From contig NZ_JAAMRE010000007.1 in assembly GCF_013522705.1 (NCBI RefSeq), positions 143,136 through 207,135 of the forward strand: a stretch of 64,000 nt of DNA, read 5' to 3'. This DNA is from Pseudomonas lurida. GTDB lineage: Bacteria > Pseudomonadota > Gammaproteobacteria > Pseudomonadales > Pseudomonadaceae. A model generated the notes under the pieces. That model was given only the letters and a program-made list of their open reading frames with translations. It made no database searches and was not told the DNA's origin. Below are positions 31,362 through 40,018 of the stretch, one piece after another. Each line of letters begins with the position of its first letter. The stretch's first letter is position 1. Position numbers and translations under genes: made by a program.

Positions 31362-33047
31362 ATGAGCGAAAGCTTTGCGGAACTCTTTGAAGAAAGCCTA
31401 AAAACCCTGAACCTTCAGGCAGGCTCCATCATCACCGGTGTTATCGTTGATATCGATTACCAAGCTCGCTGGGTAACCGTTCACGCTGGTCTGAAGTCTG
31501 AAGCTCTGATCCCGCTGGAACAGTTCTACAACGATGCTGGTGATCTGACAATCAATGTCGGTGACGAAGTTCACGTTGCTCTGGACTCGGTTGAAGACGG
31601 TTTCGGTGAAACCAAGCTGTCCCGTGAAAAAGCCAAGCGCGCTGAATGCTGGATTGTTCTCGAAGCAGCCTTCGCAGCTGAAGAAGTGGTCAAGGGCGTT
31701 ATCAACGGTAAGGTTAAAGGCGGCTTCACTGTCGACGTTAACGGCATCCGTGCGTTCCTGCCAGGTTCTTTGGTCGACGTTCGTCCAGTGCGTGACACCA
31801 CGCACCTGGAAGGCAAAGAACTCGAATTCAAGGTCATCAAGCTCGACCAGAAGCGCAACAACGTTGTCGTTTCCCGTCGCAGCGTCCTGGAAGCAGAGAA
31901 CTCCGCCGAGCGTGAAGCTCTGCTGGAATCCCTGCAGGAAGGCCAACAAGTCAAAGGTATCGTCAAAAACCTCACCGATTACGGCGCATTCGTCGATCTG
32001 GGTGGCGTCGATGGCCTGCTGCACATTACCGACATGGCTTGGAAGCGTATCAAGCATCCTTCCGAAATCGTCAACGTTGGCGACGAGATCGATGTAAAGG
32101 TTCTGAAGTACGATCGTGAGCGCAACCGCGTTTCCCTGGGCTTGAAGCAGCTGGGCGAAGATCCATGGGTTGCTATCAAAGCACGTTACCCAGAAGGCAC
32201 TCGCGTGACCGCGCGTGTTACCAACCTGACCGACTACGGCTGCTTCGCTGAGCTGGAAGAAGGCGTGGAAGGCCTGGTACACGTTTCCGAAATGGACTGG
32301 ACCAACAAGAACATCCACCCTTCGAAAGTCGTACAAGTCGGCGACGAAGTGGAAGTTATGGTTCTGGACATCGACGAAGAGCGTCGTCGTATCTCCCTGG
32401 GCATCAAGCAGTGCAAATCTAACCCATGGGAAGATTTCTCCGGCCAGTTCAACAAGGGCGATAAAATCTCCGGCACCATCAAGTCGATCACCGATTTCGG
32501 TATCTTCATTGGTCTGGACGGCGGCATCGACGGCCTGGTTCACCTGTCCGACATCTCCTGGAACGAAGTGGGCGAAGAAGCTGTTCGTCGTTTCAAGAAG
32601 GGCGACGAGCTGGACACCGTTATCCTGTCGGTTGACCCAGAGCGCGAGCGCATCTCCCTGGGTATCAAGCAACTGGAAAGCGATCCGTTCTCCGAGTACG
32701 TTCAAGAGAACGATAAAGGCGCAATCGTTAAGGGCACTGTGAAAGAAGTTGACGCTAAAGGCGCCATCATCACTCTGGCCGACGATATCGAAGCGACTCT
32801 GAAAGCCTCCGAAATCAGCCGTGACCGCGTTGAAGATGCGCGCAACGTACTGAAAGAAGGCCAGGAAGTAGAAGCCAAGATCATCAGCGTTGACCGTAAG
32901 AGCCGCGTAATCCAACTCTCCATCAAGTCGAAAGACGAAGTTGAAGAGAAAGAAGCTATCCAGAGCCTGAAAGAAGCTCCGGCAGCTGCAACTGGCGAGA
33001 CCACCATGGCCTCCCTGCTGCGCGAAGCAATGGCTAAGCAGAACTAA
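31362..33047 (+). CDS. rpsA: 30S ribosomal protein S1
   Basis: 561-residue mRNA-binding ribosomal protein with six S1 repeats, seen as recurring G(x)VDGLLH(I)[18 protein letters not shown] and [13 protein letters not shown] cores and RISLGIKQ endings. ATG behind CAGGAATTAAA. Codon use is strongly biased to that of highly expressed genes. Followed directly by a UUCG-loop terminator. Confidence 0.98.
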   Translation: MSESFAELFEESLKTLNLQAGSIITGVIVDIDYQARWVTVHAGLKSEALIPLEQFYNDAGDLTINVGDEVHVALDSVEDGFGETKLSREKAKRAECWIVLEAAFAAEEVVKGVINGKVKGGFTVDVNGIRAFLPGSLVDVRPVRDTTHLEGKELEFKVIKLDQKRNNVVVSRRSVLEAENSAEREALLESLQEGQQVKGIVKNLTDYGAFVDLGGVDGLLHITDMAWKRIKHPSEIVNVGDEIDVKVLKYDRERNRVSLGLKQLGEDPWVAIKARYPEGTRVTARVTNLTDYGCFAELEEGVEGLVHVSEMDWTNKNIHPSKVVQVGDEVEVMVLDIDEERRRISLGIKQCKSNPWEDFSGQFNKGDKISGTIKSITDFGIFIGLDGGIDGLVHLSDISWNEVGEEAVRRFKKGDELDTVILSVDPERERISLGIKQLESDPFSEYVQENDKGAIVKGTVKEVDAKGAIITLADDIEATLKASEISRDRVEDARNVLKEGQEVEAKIISVDRKSRVIQLSIKSKDEVEEKEAIQSLKEAPAAATGETTMASLLREAMAKQN

Positions 33048-33066
33048 GTTCTGTAAAAGCTGTAGG

Positions 33067-33094
33067 AAAAGGGCGACTTCGGTCGCCCTTTTTT
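33067..33094 (+). terminator. Rho-independent terminator of rpsA
   Basis: GGGCGAC-TTCG-GTCGCCC (33071-33088), a seven-pair stem capped by a UUCG tetraloop, flanked by AAAA and six T's. A textbook terminator. Confidence 0.95.
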
Positions 33095-33105
33095 GTGCCT
33101 GAAAT

Positions 33106-33120
33106 TTGTTGAATCAACAA
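33106..33120. promoter_or_regulatory. 15-bp dyad upstream of the small lipoprotein gene
   Basis: TTGTTGA-A-TCAACAA is a perfect inverted repeat with one central base. It lies about 90 bases before the lipoprotein start, after the rpsA terminator, so it is an operator candidate. Regulator unknown. Confidence 0.35.
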
Positions 33121-33209
33121 CTTAGAACCAACGCGTTCAGCTCAGTGTCGGAAGTGACTATAGTCTTCAGAAAGACTTCACCAACGCTGTTGTTTCAATA
33201 AGGATTCGG

Positions 33210-33494
33210 ATGAACAGGCTTATCGTAGTGCTCGCCCTGGTAATGCTGGCAGGGTGCGCAAGCACCAGTGCAAAAACTTATGTGAAGCGCGGCGTCAGCG
33301 GTGTAGAGATCGACTGCTCGGGCTTAGGCAACAAGTGGGAGAAGTGCGAGAAGCGCGCTGCACGCGAGTGCAAGATGCAGGGCTACAAGGTCATCACGCG
33401 CTCCAGCGACGCCACGGATGAAGAGGGCGACTACTTGTTCGGATGGAACCCGGCAGGAGCCGTCACACGCAAGATGCTCGTAATCTGCAAATAG
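33210..33494 (+). CDS. Small lipoprotein, function unknown
   Basis: 94 residues with a lipoprotein signal peptide: hydrophobic MNRLIVVLALVMLAGC, lipobox LAGC with lipidated Cys16. The mature part holds four or five more cysteines (DCSGLG, EKCEKRAAREC, VICK), consistent with disulfides in the periplasm. AAGGA precedes the ATG. It lies between rpsA and ihfB. I recognise it only as a conserved Pseudomonas hypothetical lipoprotein. Confidence 0.75.
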   Translation: MNRLIVVLALVMLAGCASTSAKTYVKRGVSGVEIDCSGLGNKWEKCEKRAARECKMQGYKVITRSSDATDEEGDYLFGWNPAGAVTRKMLVICK

Positions 33495-33624
33495 CCTGAG
33501 GAGCTTTGTTCGTCAGTGTTTATTCAGTCGTATATTAGTTTATGCACGGGCTGTTCAAATTCATCAAGTCATGCTAAAACCTTTGAAGCGCTTTTCCTAG
33601 CTGCTTGAAAAAGAAGGGAAAAAT

Positions 33625-33921
33625 ATGACGAAGTCGGAGTTGATCGAACGAATTGTCACCCATCAAGGGCTGCTCTCATCCAAGGATGTGGAGCTGGCTA
33701 TCAAGACCATGCTTGAGCAAATGTCCCAATGCCTTGCCACCGGAGATCGCATCGAAATTCGCGGCTTCGGCAGTTTCTCCCTGCACTACCGCGCACCACG
33801 CGTAGGCCGCAACCCAAAGACCGGCCAATCCGTCAGCCTCGACGGAAAGTTCGTTCCCCACTTCAAGCCGGGCAAGGAATTGCGCGACCGGGTGAACGAA
33901 GAAGAGGAAGAGGGCGTCTGA
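33625..33921 (+). CDS. ihfB: Integration host factor beta subunit
   Basis: 98-residue HU/IHF family DNA-bending protein. [30 protein letters not shown] opens the helical body; [29 protein letters not shown] is the IHF-beta arm with the intercalating proline region. Forms a heterodimer with IhfA. Its position after rpsA and before the O-antigen locus is conserved in Pseudomonas. Confidence 0.97.
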   Translation: MTKSELIERIVTHQGLLSSKDVELAIKTMLEQMSQCLATGDRIEIRGFGSFSLHYRAPRVGRNPKTGQSVSLDGKFVPHFKPGKELRDRVNEEEEEGV

Positions 33922-33945
33922 GTGTTTTTGGGGTAGGAGAAGGTT

Positions 33946-34188
33946 ATGCGTGGGGTTAGGCGCGTTGCACTGGTGGTTGCGGTGTTGCTTGTAGCTTTTG
34001 TAGTTTTGGCCTTCGTGCTTGAAAACCAACAGAGTGTATCGCTGTCGTTACTGGGCCAGACGAGCGGGCAGTTTCCCGTATCAGTATTCATCGTGCTGGC
34101 GCTGATCGTCGGCATGCTGATAGGGCCGCTGTTGGGCATGATAATGCGTAGTCGGCGACGTAAGCCGATTCAGAGCGCTCAATCCTAG
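33946..34188 (+). CDS. LapA-domain (DUF1049) inner-membrane protein
   Basis: 80 residues with two membrane segments (about 7-26 and 46-66) and a basic tail MRSRRRKPIQSAQS. The motif VLENQQSVSLSLLG between the helices is typical of the LapA/YciS family (lipopolysaccharide assembly protein A domain). It follows ihfB by 24 bases. In enterobacteria LapA pairs with LapB to control LpxC; no lapB follows here. Confidence 0.85.
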   Translation: MRGVRRVALVVAVLLVAFVVLAFVLENQQSVSLSLLGQTSGQFPVSVFIVLALIVGMLIGPLLGMIMRSRRRKPIQSAQS

Positions 34189-34595
34189 CTGGCGCGGTCA
34201 GCGCCGCTGGAAGCGAATAGAAACGCTCTTACCGTCTGTCGGATTTTTTTCATCTGTTCATTCTTGAATTTCAGACAGCATGAAGATGATGTCTCCCCTC
34301 TACGCCGGTTTTCTCGCCATATCATTGAGCGCCGCCGTTTCATCTTTATTACGCTAACGTCGCACGTGTCTCGTAAGGGTTGTCCCTAGGCGCATAGGAA
34401 GCGCCTTACAGATATGTCAAGCCTTGTAATATGTTAGCGAGATGGCAAAATGAAATCTGTTCTCGATAACGGGCATTTTGTGCGCTCAAAATTTGGCAGA
34501 GACGCTGGGTTTTGGCGGTCATCTAATTAGAGTAAAAAACACAATTTTGTCTGCATAACGAGCCCGCAGTTTCTCTTTGAAGGCAGGTTTTTGTT
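34189..34595. other. AT-rich intergenic region before wzz
   Basis: 407 bases without a credible gene. It marks the change from GC-rich backbone to AT-rich O-antigen DNA. A perfect short dyad GGCGC-N7-GCGCC lies at 34389-34405. The wzz promoter must lie here; no confident -35/-10 pair was picked. Confidence 0.5.
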
Positions 34596-35924
34596 GTGAC
34601 TAGCAGTTTTCGCGTCCCCTCGGCTCACTTGTCTGATGAAGTCGATCTATTTGCACTGGTACGCTTCATATGGCAAAAAAAGACCACAATTTTTATTGCC
34701 GTTGCAAGTGCCGGTCTACTCTCGGCAAGTTATGCATTTTTCTCAAAGCCCGAATATCGTGTGAATAGCGTGCTGCGTCCGGCGGCTATCAATGAATTAG
34801 ATGCGCTTAATCGTTCAAATATCTATCAGCTTTCTCCTGAAAATGCACTGATTAAGGTTGGAGCTGCCCTAGAATCTTATGAAACACGTTTGGCTTTTTT
34901 TCGGGCTAACCAAAATCTATTTGAGCCTTTTGTTCAGCCCGGGCGTACGCTTGAGCAAAGCTTTGAAGAGTTCAATAGGGATTCCATCAGAATTCAGGGG
35001 CCAGATATAAAAAAAGGAAATACGCTTAACTCATATTTAAATATAGAGTTAACTTATCCTAAATATGTTGATGGCGTAACTATACTTAATACCCTGGTAG
35101 ATTACGCTATCAATATAGAGCGTCGGCAGATTGCAGCTGATCTTGAAGTGATAGTTAATAATCGGTTGAATGAATTAAAAGGCAGATATGAAGTTGCTCG
35201 CTCAAATTATGAGATGGAAAAAGAAATTCGGATTGCTAAGCTAGCTGAAGCTGATCAGCTGAGGCGCGGACAGCTACAAGATGAGTTAAATGCCCGGCGC
35301 AATCAATTGAAAATTCTAAGAACGAATCGTTTGAGTCAACTCAATGAGGCAATAAGCATAGCGAGAACGTTGGGTATACGTAAACCGAGTACGCCATCTT
35401 CTTTCTCTGAAAGCGGCAATGCTGCTTACAATGTGATGCATACAGAAGTAAATAGTCAGCAGCTTCCTTTGTACTTCATGGGGACAGAGGCATTGGAAGC
35501 TGAGCGCTTTGTTATGAAACAGCGGAAATCAGATGATTTCACTGAAGGGCGTTTGGCTGAAATAGCCAAAGAGCTGAAGCTGCTTGAGACTAACCGTGAA
35601 GTGGATATTCTCAATGATCGAAAAAATGAAGAATTGTTCCTCAGCGGTGTAGAGCCATTACGTGCCGAAATGGCGAGGCTGAATGGCTTAGGTAAAGATA
35701 TGACGTCACTTAAACTGGTTGTAATTGATCAGCAGGCTTCCGAACCGCGATCGCCTATTAAACCCCGGAAAATATTGATTATCGTGCTTGGGTTGACTGT
35801 CGGTTTGATACTGGGTTTGTTGCTGACTGGATGCCAGTATTTTGTGCGGCAGCGCGCTATTCTCACCTCTAAAGACCAGATTTGCTATTCCGGAGATCAC
35901 GGAGACAGCGTGCGAAAAATTTGA
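34596..35924 (+). CDS. wzz: O-antigen chain-length determinant Wzz
   Basis: 442-residue polysaccharide co-polymerase. N-terminal Wzz domain (DEVDLFALVRFIWQKKTTIFIAVASAGLLSASYAFF, TM1) and C-terminal proline-containing TM2 (SPIKPRKILIIVLGLTVGLILGLLL) flank a long periplasmic coiled-coil part (LNELKGRYEVARSNYEMEKEIRIAKLAEADQLRRG). The start is a GTG. It is longer than enterobacterial Wzz (about 325) but matches Pseudomonas Wzz size. It sets the modal O-chain length made by the Wzy polymerase encoded downstream. AT-rich like the rest of the locus. Confidence 0.9.
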   Translation: MTSSFRVPSAHLSDEVDLFALVRFIWQKKTTIFIAVASAGLLSASYAFFSKPEYRVNSVLRPAAINELDALNRSNIYQLSPENALIKVGAALESYETRLAFFRANQNLFEPFVQPGRTLEQSFEEFNRDSIRIQGPDIKKGNTLNSYLNIELTYPKYVDGVTILNTLVDYAINIERRQIAADLEVIVNNRLNELKGRYEVARSNYEMEKEIRIAKLAEADQLRRGQLQDELNARRNQLKILRTNRLSQLNEAISIARTLGIRKPSTPSSFSESGNAAYNVMHTEVNSQQLPLYFMGTEALEAERFVMKQRKSDDFTEGRLAEIAKELKLLETNREVDILNDRKNEELFLSGVEPLRAEMARLNGLGKDMTSLKLVVIDQQASEPRSPIKPRKILIIVLGLTVGLILGLLLTGCQYFVRQRAILTSKDQICYSGDHGDSVRKI

Positions 35925-36333
35925 GGTTTCGGTCTGCGCAGATAGAGTAGGGTAGCGTTCAACCTGGATGGCCGAGGCCCCTATGCGTTCTAGAGCCAGG
36001 ACTTCGAATCACTAAGGCTCGTCACGAGTGTAGACCTTGGCGGCCAGCAATCCTGGCAATCGCCCGGCTGTAAGCGTTTCGTCGTGTGACAAAAAAGTTA
36101 CCTGGTGAGCTGCTGAATTGAAAGGTGGTAGCAAAAGGCCTTGTTTTGGCATATTTCGCGCGTCGGTGCGGTTTTTAATGGACTGACTGCAGGCATGTTA
36201 TTATTCTGCAAATGTGCTTCTCACTCATGGACGGTGCGAAACTGGGAGGGGGGAAGCATAGGTACTAAGTGTAGTATTTATTTTTTGGATTTTGGCCGTG
36301 AATGGCGGCTTCATTTTTGGTTAGGAATATAGG
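35925..36333. other. 409-base intergenic region upstream of the O-antigen operon
   Basis: No convincing gene: a 63-codon frame (36141-36332) has no ribosome-binding site and a cysteine/tryptophan-rich unconserved product. The stretch contains the JUMPstart-like element at 36101-36135 and presumably the operon promoter. Confidence 0.5.
36101..36135 (+). promoter_or_regulatory. JUMPstart/ops-like element
   Basis: CCTGGTGAGCTGCTGAATTG followed by AAAGGTGGTAGCAAA parallels the enterobacterial JUMPstart layout (CTGGTAGCTG...AGG..GGCGGTAGC). The ops core GGCGGTAG differs by one base, GGTGGTAG at 36124-36131. It lies about 200 bases before the first sugar gene, the expected place for RfaH recruitment in a 5' leader. 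Confidence 0.5.
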
Positions 36334-37449
36334 ATGAGCGATAAACCTGTTTATGTAACCCAGCCATTTTTGCCGCCTCTTGCGGAATTTATGCCTTATT
36401 TGGAGCAAATTTGGCAGAATAAAATACTCACCAATGGTGGTGCGATGCATCAGCAGCTTGAGCGCGCGTTGTGTGAGTATTTGAATGTTGAGCACATCGC
36501 GTTATTCAATAATGGCACCATTGCATTGCTCACGGCCTTGCAATCGCTGCGGATAGGTGGGGAGGTCATCACGACTCCATACTCTTTCGTCGCAACAGCG
36601 CATTCTTTATTGTGGAACGGTATAAAGCCAGTATTTGTAGATATTGATCCGGACACCTTGAATATTGACCCTCAAAAAATCGAAGCAGCGATAACACCTC
36701 AGACTACAGCCATTATGCCAGTCCATTGTTACGGAAATCCGTGTGATGTCCAGGCAATACAAAAAATTGCAGATAACTATAATATTAAAGTTATCTACGA
36801 TGCTGCGCATGCTTTCGGTGTCACGGATGCAGGCGGAAGCGTACTGCGCCATGGCGACCTAAGCGTATTGAGTTTTCATGCAACTAAAGTTTTTAACACG
36901 TTTGAAGGTGGAGCGATTATTTGTCCTGATGCAAAAACTAAACAGCGTATTGATCATCTGAAAAATTTTGGTTTTGTAGATGAGGTTACAGTAGTGGCGC
37001 CAGGTATAAATGGCAAGATGAGCGAGATTAATGCTGCTTTTGGACTTCTACAGTTAAAATATATTGATTCTATCTTCGCCGGGCGGCGTAAAGTAGACGA
37101 AAAATATCGTGAAAGGCTAAGTAAAATTAGTGGAATTACGGTTGTGGGTCATAGTAATCAGAAAGTTGCAAATTACTCTTATTTTCCTATTTTGATAGAC
37201 GATAAATTCCCATTAAGCCGAGATGCTCTTTATGAAATGCTAAAAAATAACGGTATTTATGCTCGCCGTTACTTTTTTCCGCTTATTAGTGAGTTTCCTA
37301 TGTATCGAGGTATGCAATCTTCACGCGCGGATAATCTTCCGGTTGCTAACAGAGTTTCGCTGAAAGTCCTCTGCTTGCCAATATTTCCAGATATGAGTGA
37401 AGATGATCAAGAGAAAGTTATATCTTTGATTGAAAATAGTTGCAGTTAA
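36334..37449 (+). CDS. DegT/DnrJ/EryC1 sugar aminotransferase, VioA-like
   Basis: 371-residue PLP enzyme. Internal-aldimine Lys in SFHATKVFNTFEGG, NGTIALLTALQSL phosphate site, and DAAHAFGV. From memory it is closest to VioA (dTDP-4-amino-4,6-dideoxyglucose synthesis), sharing VTQPFLPPL, EVITTPYSFVATAHSLLWNG and PGINGKMSEINAAFG. The expected substrate is dTDP-4-keto-6-deoxyglucose, whose RmlA/RmlB enzymes are not in this window. First gene after the JUMPstart-like element. FdtB-type 3-aminotransferase is an alternative. Confidence 0.8.
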   Translation: MSDKPVYVTQPFLPPLAEFMPYLEQIWQNKILTNGGAMHQQLERALCEYLNVEHIALFNNGTIALLTALQSLRIGGEVITTPYSFVATAHSLLWNGIKPVFVDIDPDTLNIDPQKIEAAITPQTTAIMPVHCYGNPCDVQAIQKIADNYNIKVIYDAAHAFGVTDAGGSVLRHGDLSVLSFHATKVFNTFEGGAIICPDAKTKQRIDHLKNFGFVDEVTVVAPGINGKMSEINAAFGLLQLKYIDSIFAGRRKVDEKYRERLSKISGITVVGHSNQKVANYSYFPILIDDKFPLSRDALYEMLKNNGIYARRYFFPLISEFPMYRGMQSSRADNLPVANRVSLKVLCLPIFPDMSEDDQEKVISLIENSCS

Positions 37450-37507
37450 TTTTCAAATAAAAATAACGAAATTTTCCAGTGCTTAGTTATGTCAGGGAAT
37501 AATAGAA

Positions 37508-39010
37508 TTGAGTTTGAAAGGGAACATAATTTCAGGTTACGTAAGTCAAATATACGTGGCCTTGATAGGTGTTTTAATACTGCCATTATACATACGGTAT
37601 ATGGGGGCAGAGGCCTATGGATTGATAGGTTTCTTCACAATGCTTCAAGCTTGGTTCAGTCTATTGGACATGGGGTTGACCCCAACGATAGGCCGTGAAA
37701 CAGCGCGTTATAGGGCGGGCGCTTCCGGCGGTGTAGAGTTTCGCAGATTGTTTCGGGTGCTTAGTTGTATTTTTTACGGCTTGGCTTTCATCGGTGGCGG
37801 GGTACTTTTTTTCCTCTCTGAAAAAATAAGTGCCAGTTGGTTGAAACCAGTAGCTTTGAGTGCAAATGACATTCAAACAGCGCTTCAGATTATGGCTATT
37901 ACAATCGCACTTCGCTGGATTGGTGGACTGTATCGCGGCGTGGTATCCGGTTCAGAGCAGATAATATGGTTGAGTGCTTTTAACGTAATCATTGCAACAC
38001 TACGTTTCGTCGTCGTATTACCTGTTATGTTGTTATATGGCGCGACACCCTTTGTTTTCTTTTGGTTTCAATTATTAGTATCGGTCATAGAAGTGGTTGG
38101 TCTTTTCTATAAAAGCCGTTTACTACTTCCAATATTGGGAGCTGAGCGAATAGGTTGGTCTATAGAGCCGATCAAGCCAGTCTTAAAATTTTCTCTTTCT
38201 ATCGCTTTTACATCTGCGGTTTGGATACTGGTAACCCAGTCGGATAAGTTAATTTTATCTAACGTGCTAGCGTTGTCCGAATATGGGCACTTTACTCTAG
38301 CGGTGCTAATGGCTAGCGGTATTATGGTCATCAGTGGACCTATCAGTTTGGCGATCATGCCAAGAATGGCGAAATTACATATGGAGAATATGAGGTCGGA
38401 TCTGATTAAGGTTTATCGTGATGCCACGCAGATAGTCAGTGTCATCTCAGGTGCAGCAGCGATCACAATGTTCTTCTGTTCTGAGACGGTGGTATACCTA
38501 TGGACGGGAGATGCAAAACTTGCACAGGAAGTTTCTCCAATACTTTCATTGTACAGCCTAGGTAACGGGATTCTTTCAATTGGTGCTTTTCCTTACTATC
38601 TCCAGTATGCAAAGGGTAATTTAAAATATCACCTGTTCGGCAATTTAGGACTGCTTTTATTTTTGATTCCGCTGATAATCTTGGCGGCAAGAGAATATGG
38701 CGCCATAGGTGCAGGTATTGTCTGGGTGGCGATGAACGCCATTTATCTATTTGTATGGGTTGCTTATGTTCACTATAAACTTGAGCCAGGCATTCATCTG
38801 AAGTGGATTATGAGAGACGTTCTCACCATTATTTTTCCCGCAATATTAATCGGTGCCTTATTCGAATACGTCATGCTAAAGGTTTTCCACTACAATGGTA
38901 ATAGCTTTGTCTATTTAACCTTTTTCGGGTTGGTCGTATTAGCAACTGCAATATTAGGATCCTCCTATAGCAGATCTATATTTTCCAGTAAGGTCCTAGC
39001 TAGAGGATGA
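37508..39010 (+). CDS. wzx: O-antigen flippase Wzx (MOP superfamily)
   Basis: 500-residue integral membrane protein with about 12-14 helices; N-terminal IISGYVSQIYVALIGVLILPLYIRYMGAEAYGLIGFF is typical of Wzx/RfbX flippases. It would move undecaprenyl-PP-linked repeat units across the inner membrane. The start is a TTG with AGGGA ten bases upstream; no in-frame ATG gives the conserved N-terminus. It precedes a GT2 gene by seven bases. Confidence 0.88.
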   Translation: MSLKGNIISGYVSQIYVALIGVLILPLYIRYMGAEAYGLIGFFTMLQAWFSLLDMGLTPTIGRETARYRAGASGGVEFRRLFRVLSCIFYGLAFIGGGVLFFLSEKISASWLKPVALSANDIQTALQIMAITIALRWIGGLYRGVVSGSEQIIWLSAFNVIIATLRFVVVLPVMLLYGATPFVFFWFQLLVSVIEVVGLFYKSRLLLPILGAERIGWSIEPIKPVLKFSLSIAFTSAVWILVTQSDKLILSNVLALSEYGHFTLAVLMASGIMVISGPISLAIMPRMAKLHMENMRSDLIKVYRDATQIVSVISGAAAITMFFCSETVVYLWTGDAKLAQEVSPILSLYSLGNGILSIGAFPYYLQYAKGNLKYHLFGNLGLLLFLIPLIILAAREYGAIGAGIVWVAMNAIYLFVWVAYVHYKLEPGIHLKWIMRDVLTIIFPAILIGALFEYVMLKVFHYNGNSFVYLTFFGLVVLATAILGSSYSRSIFSSKVLARG

Positions 39011-39017
39011 AAATGTT

Positions 39018-39932
39018 ATGAATGAAATTAAAGTAACTAGTTATAAGGTTTCGGTATGCGTAGTTTCCTATAATCAGGAAAAATATATAGGGGCGTGCTT
39101 GCAGAGTATCGTGGATCAAGTATGTGATTTTGATTTTGAAATAATTGTAGGAGATGACGCGTCTACGGATGACACAAAAAAAATAATTTCAGAATTTGCG
39201 GAAAACTATCCAAATCTAATTTTACCTGTTTATCATGAGAAAAACGTTGGTTTTACAAGTAACTATACATCTGTTCATGCTCGTGCGCGCGGTCAATATG
39301 TAGCCCACATCGATGGGGATGATCTAATGTGCGCGGGGAAGTTGCAAAGGCAGGCAGACTATCTCGATCAGAACGAAGGATGCAACTTGGTCTGGCACCA
39401 AGCTAAATTTTTTAACTCAGTAGGCGCCACTTATGTACGGCCTGCCGTGGGGTCGCCCATTATTGAACGTAAGTTATTTGTTCGCGACTTATTATTGTAC
39501 GGTTCGGTAGCCGTCCACAGCTCCACAATGTACCGCGTTGAAAGATATTTTTGGGACGATACATGCACAATCGATGCATTTGATTGGTATGTTTCAGTAC
39601 GTCTTTTAGGTGGGGGTTATGCTTACGTTCTCGAAGATGTACTAGGAATGTACCGCTTACATTCGGCAGGATTATCCAGCGGTGGCAAGCCAACCGACCA
39701 AATGAGGAGGTTTGTAAGCAATAGCCAGCTTGATTTCTTAGACAGGTATCCCGAGTTTAGGAAGGAAATTGCTGCTCGTGCACTGATGACCTTGATATTG
39801 GATGCACTGCACTTAAGAAGTAGCACGAAATATGCTTTGAAAGTGTTGATAAAGGCAAAGGCGATTCCACGTGTAGCTGATTTAGTTGAGCTTTATAGGT
39901 TTTACAAGATCAGTCGCCGTTCTAATATATAA
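39018..39932 (+). CDS. Family 2 glycosyltransferase
   Basis: 304-residue GT-A enzyme. VSVCVVSYNQEKYIGACLQSIV and IIVGDDASTDDTKKII form the nucleotide-sugar site, and HIDGDDLM is the DxD metal motif. It adds one sugar of the O-repeat at the cytoplasmic face; donor and linkage cannot be told. Follows wzx closely in the operon. Confidence 0.85.
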   Translation: MNEIKVTSYKVSVCVVSYNQEKYIGACLQSIVDQVCDFDFEIIVGDDASTDDTKKIISEFAENYPNLILPVYHEKNVGFTSNYTSVHARARGQYVAHIDGDDLMCAGKLQRQADYLDQNEGCNLVWHQAKFFNSVGATYVRPAVGSPIIERKLFVRDLLLYGSVAVHSSTMYRVERYFWDDTCTIDAFDWYVSVRLLGGGYAYVLEDVLGMYRLHSAGLSSGGKPTDQMRRFVSNSQLDFLDRYPEFRKEIAARALMTLILDALHLRSSTKYALKVLIKAKAIPRVADLVELYRFYKISRRSNI

Positions 39933-40018
39933 TGAAAATTTAAGACGTGTTTTAATTCTCCATAATTTTTTGTTGTTCTAGCGAAAATGAATAGTTTAAC
40001 AGATAGGCGGCTAACGTA

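Noticed and set aside
34514..34521. GGCGGTCA before wzz, resembling the ops core.
   Set aside because: It lacks the rest of the JUMPstart pattern and the last two bases of the core; the element at 36101-36135 is a better candidate.
36141..36332. A 63-codon frame between the JUMPstart-like element and the VioA-like gene.
   Set aside because: No ribosome-binding site, odd residue content and overlap with the expected leader; treated as non-coding.
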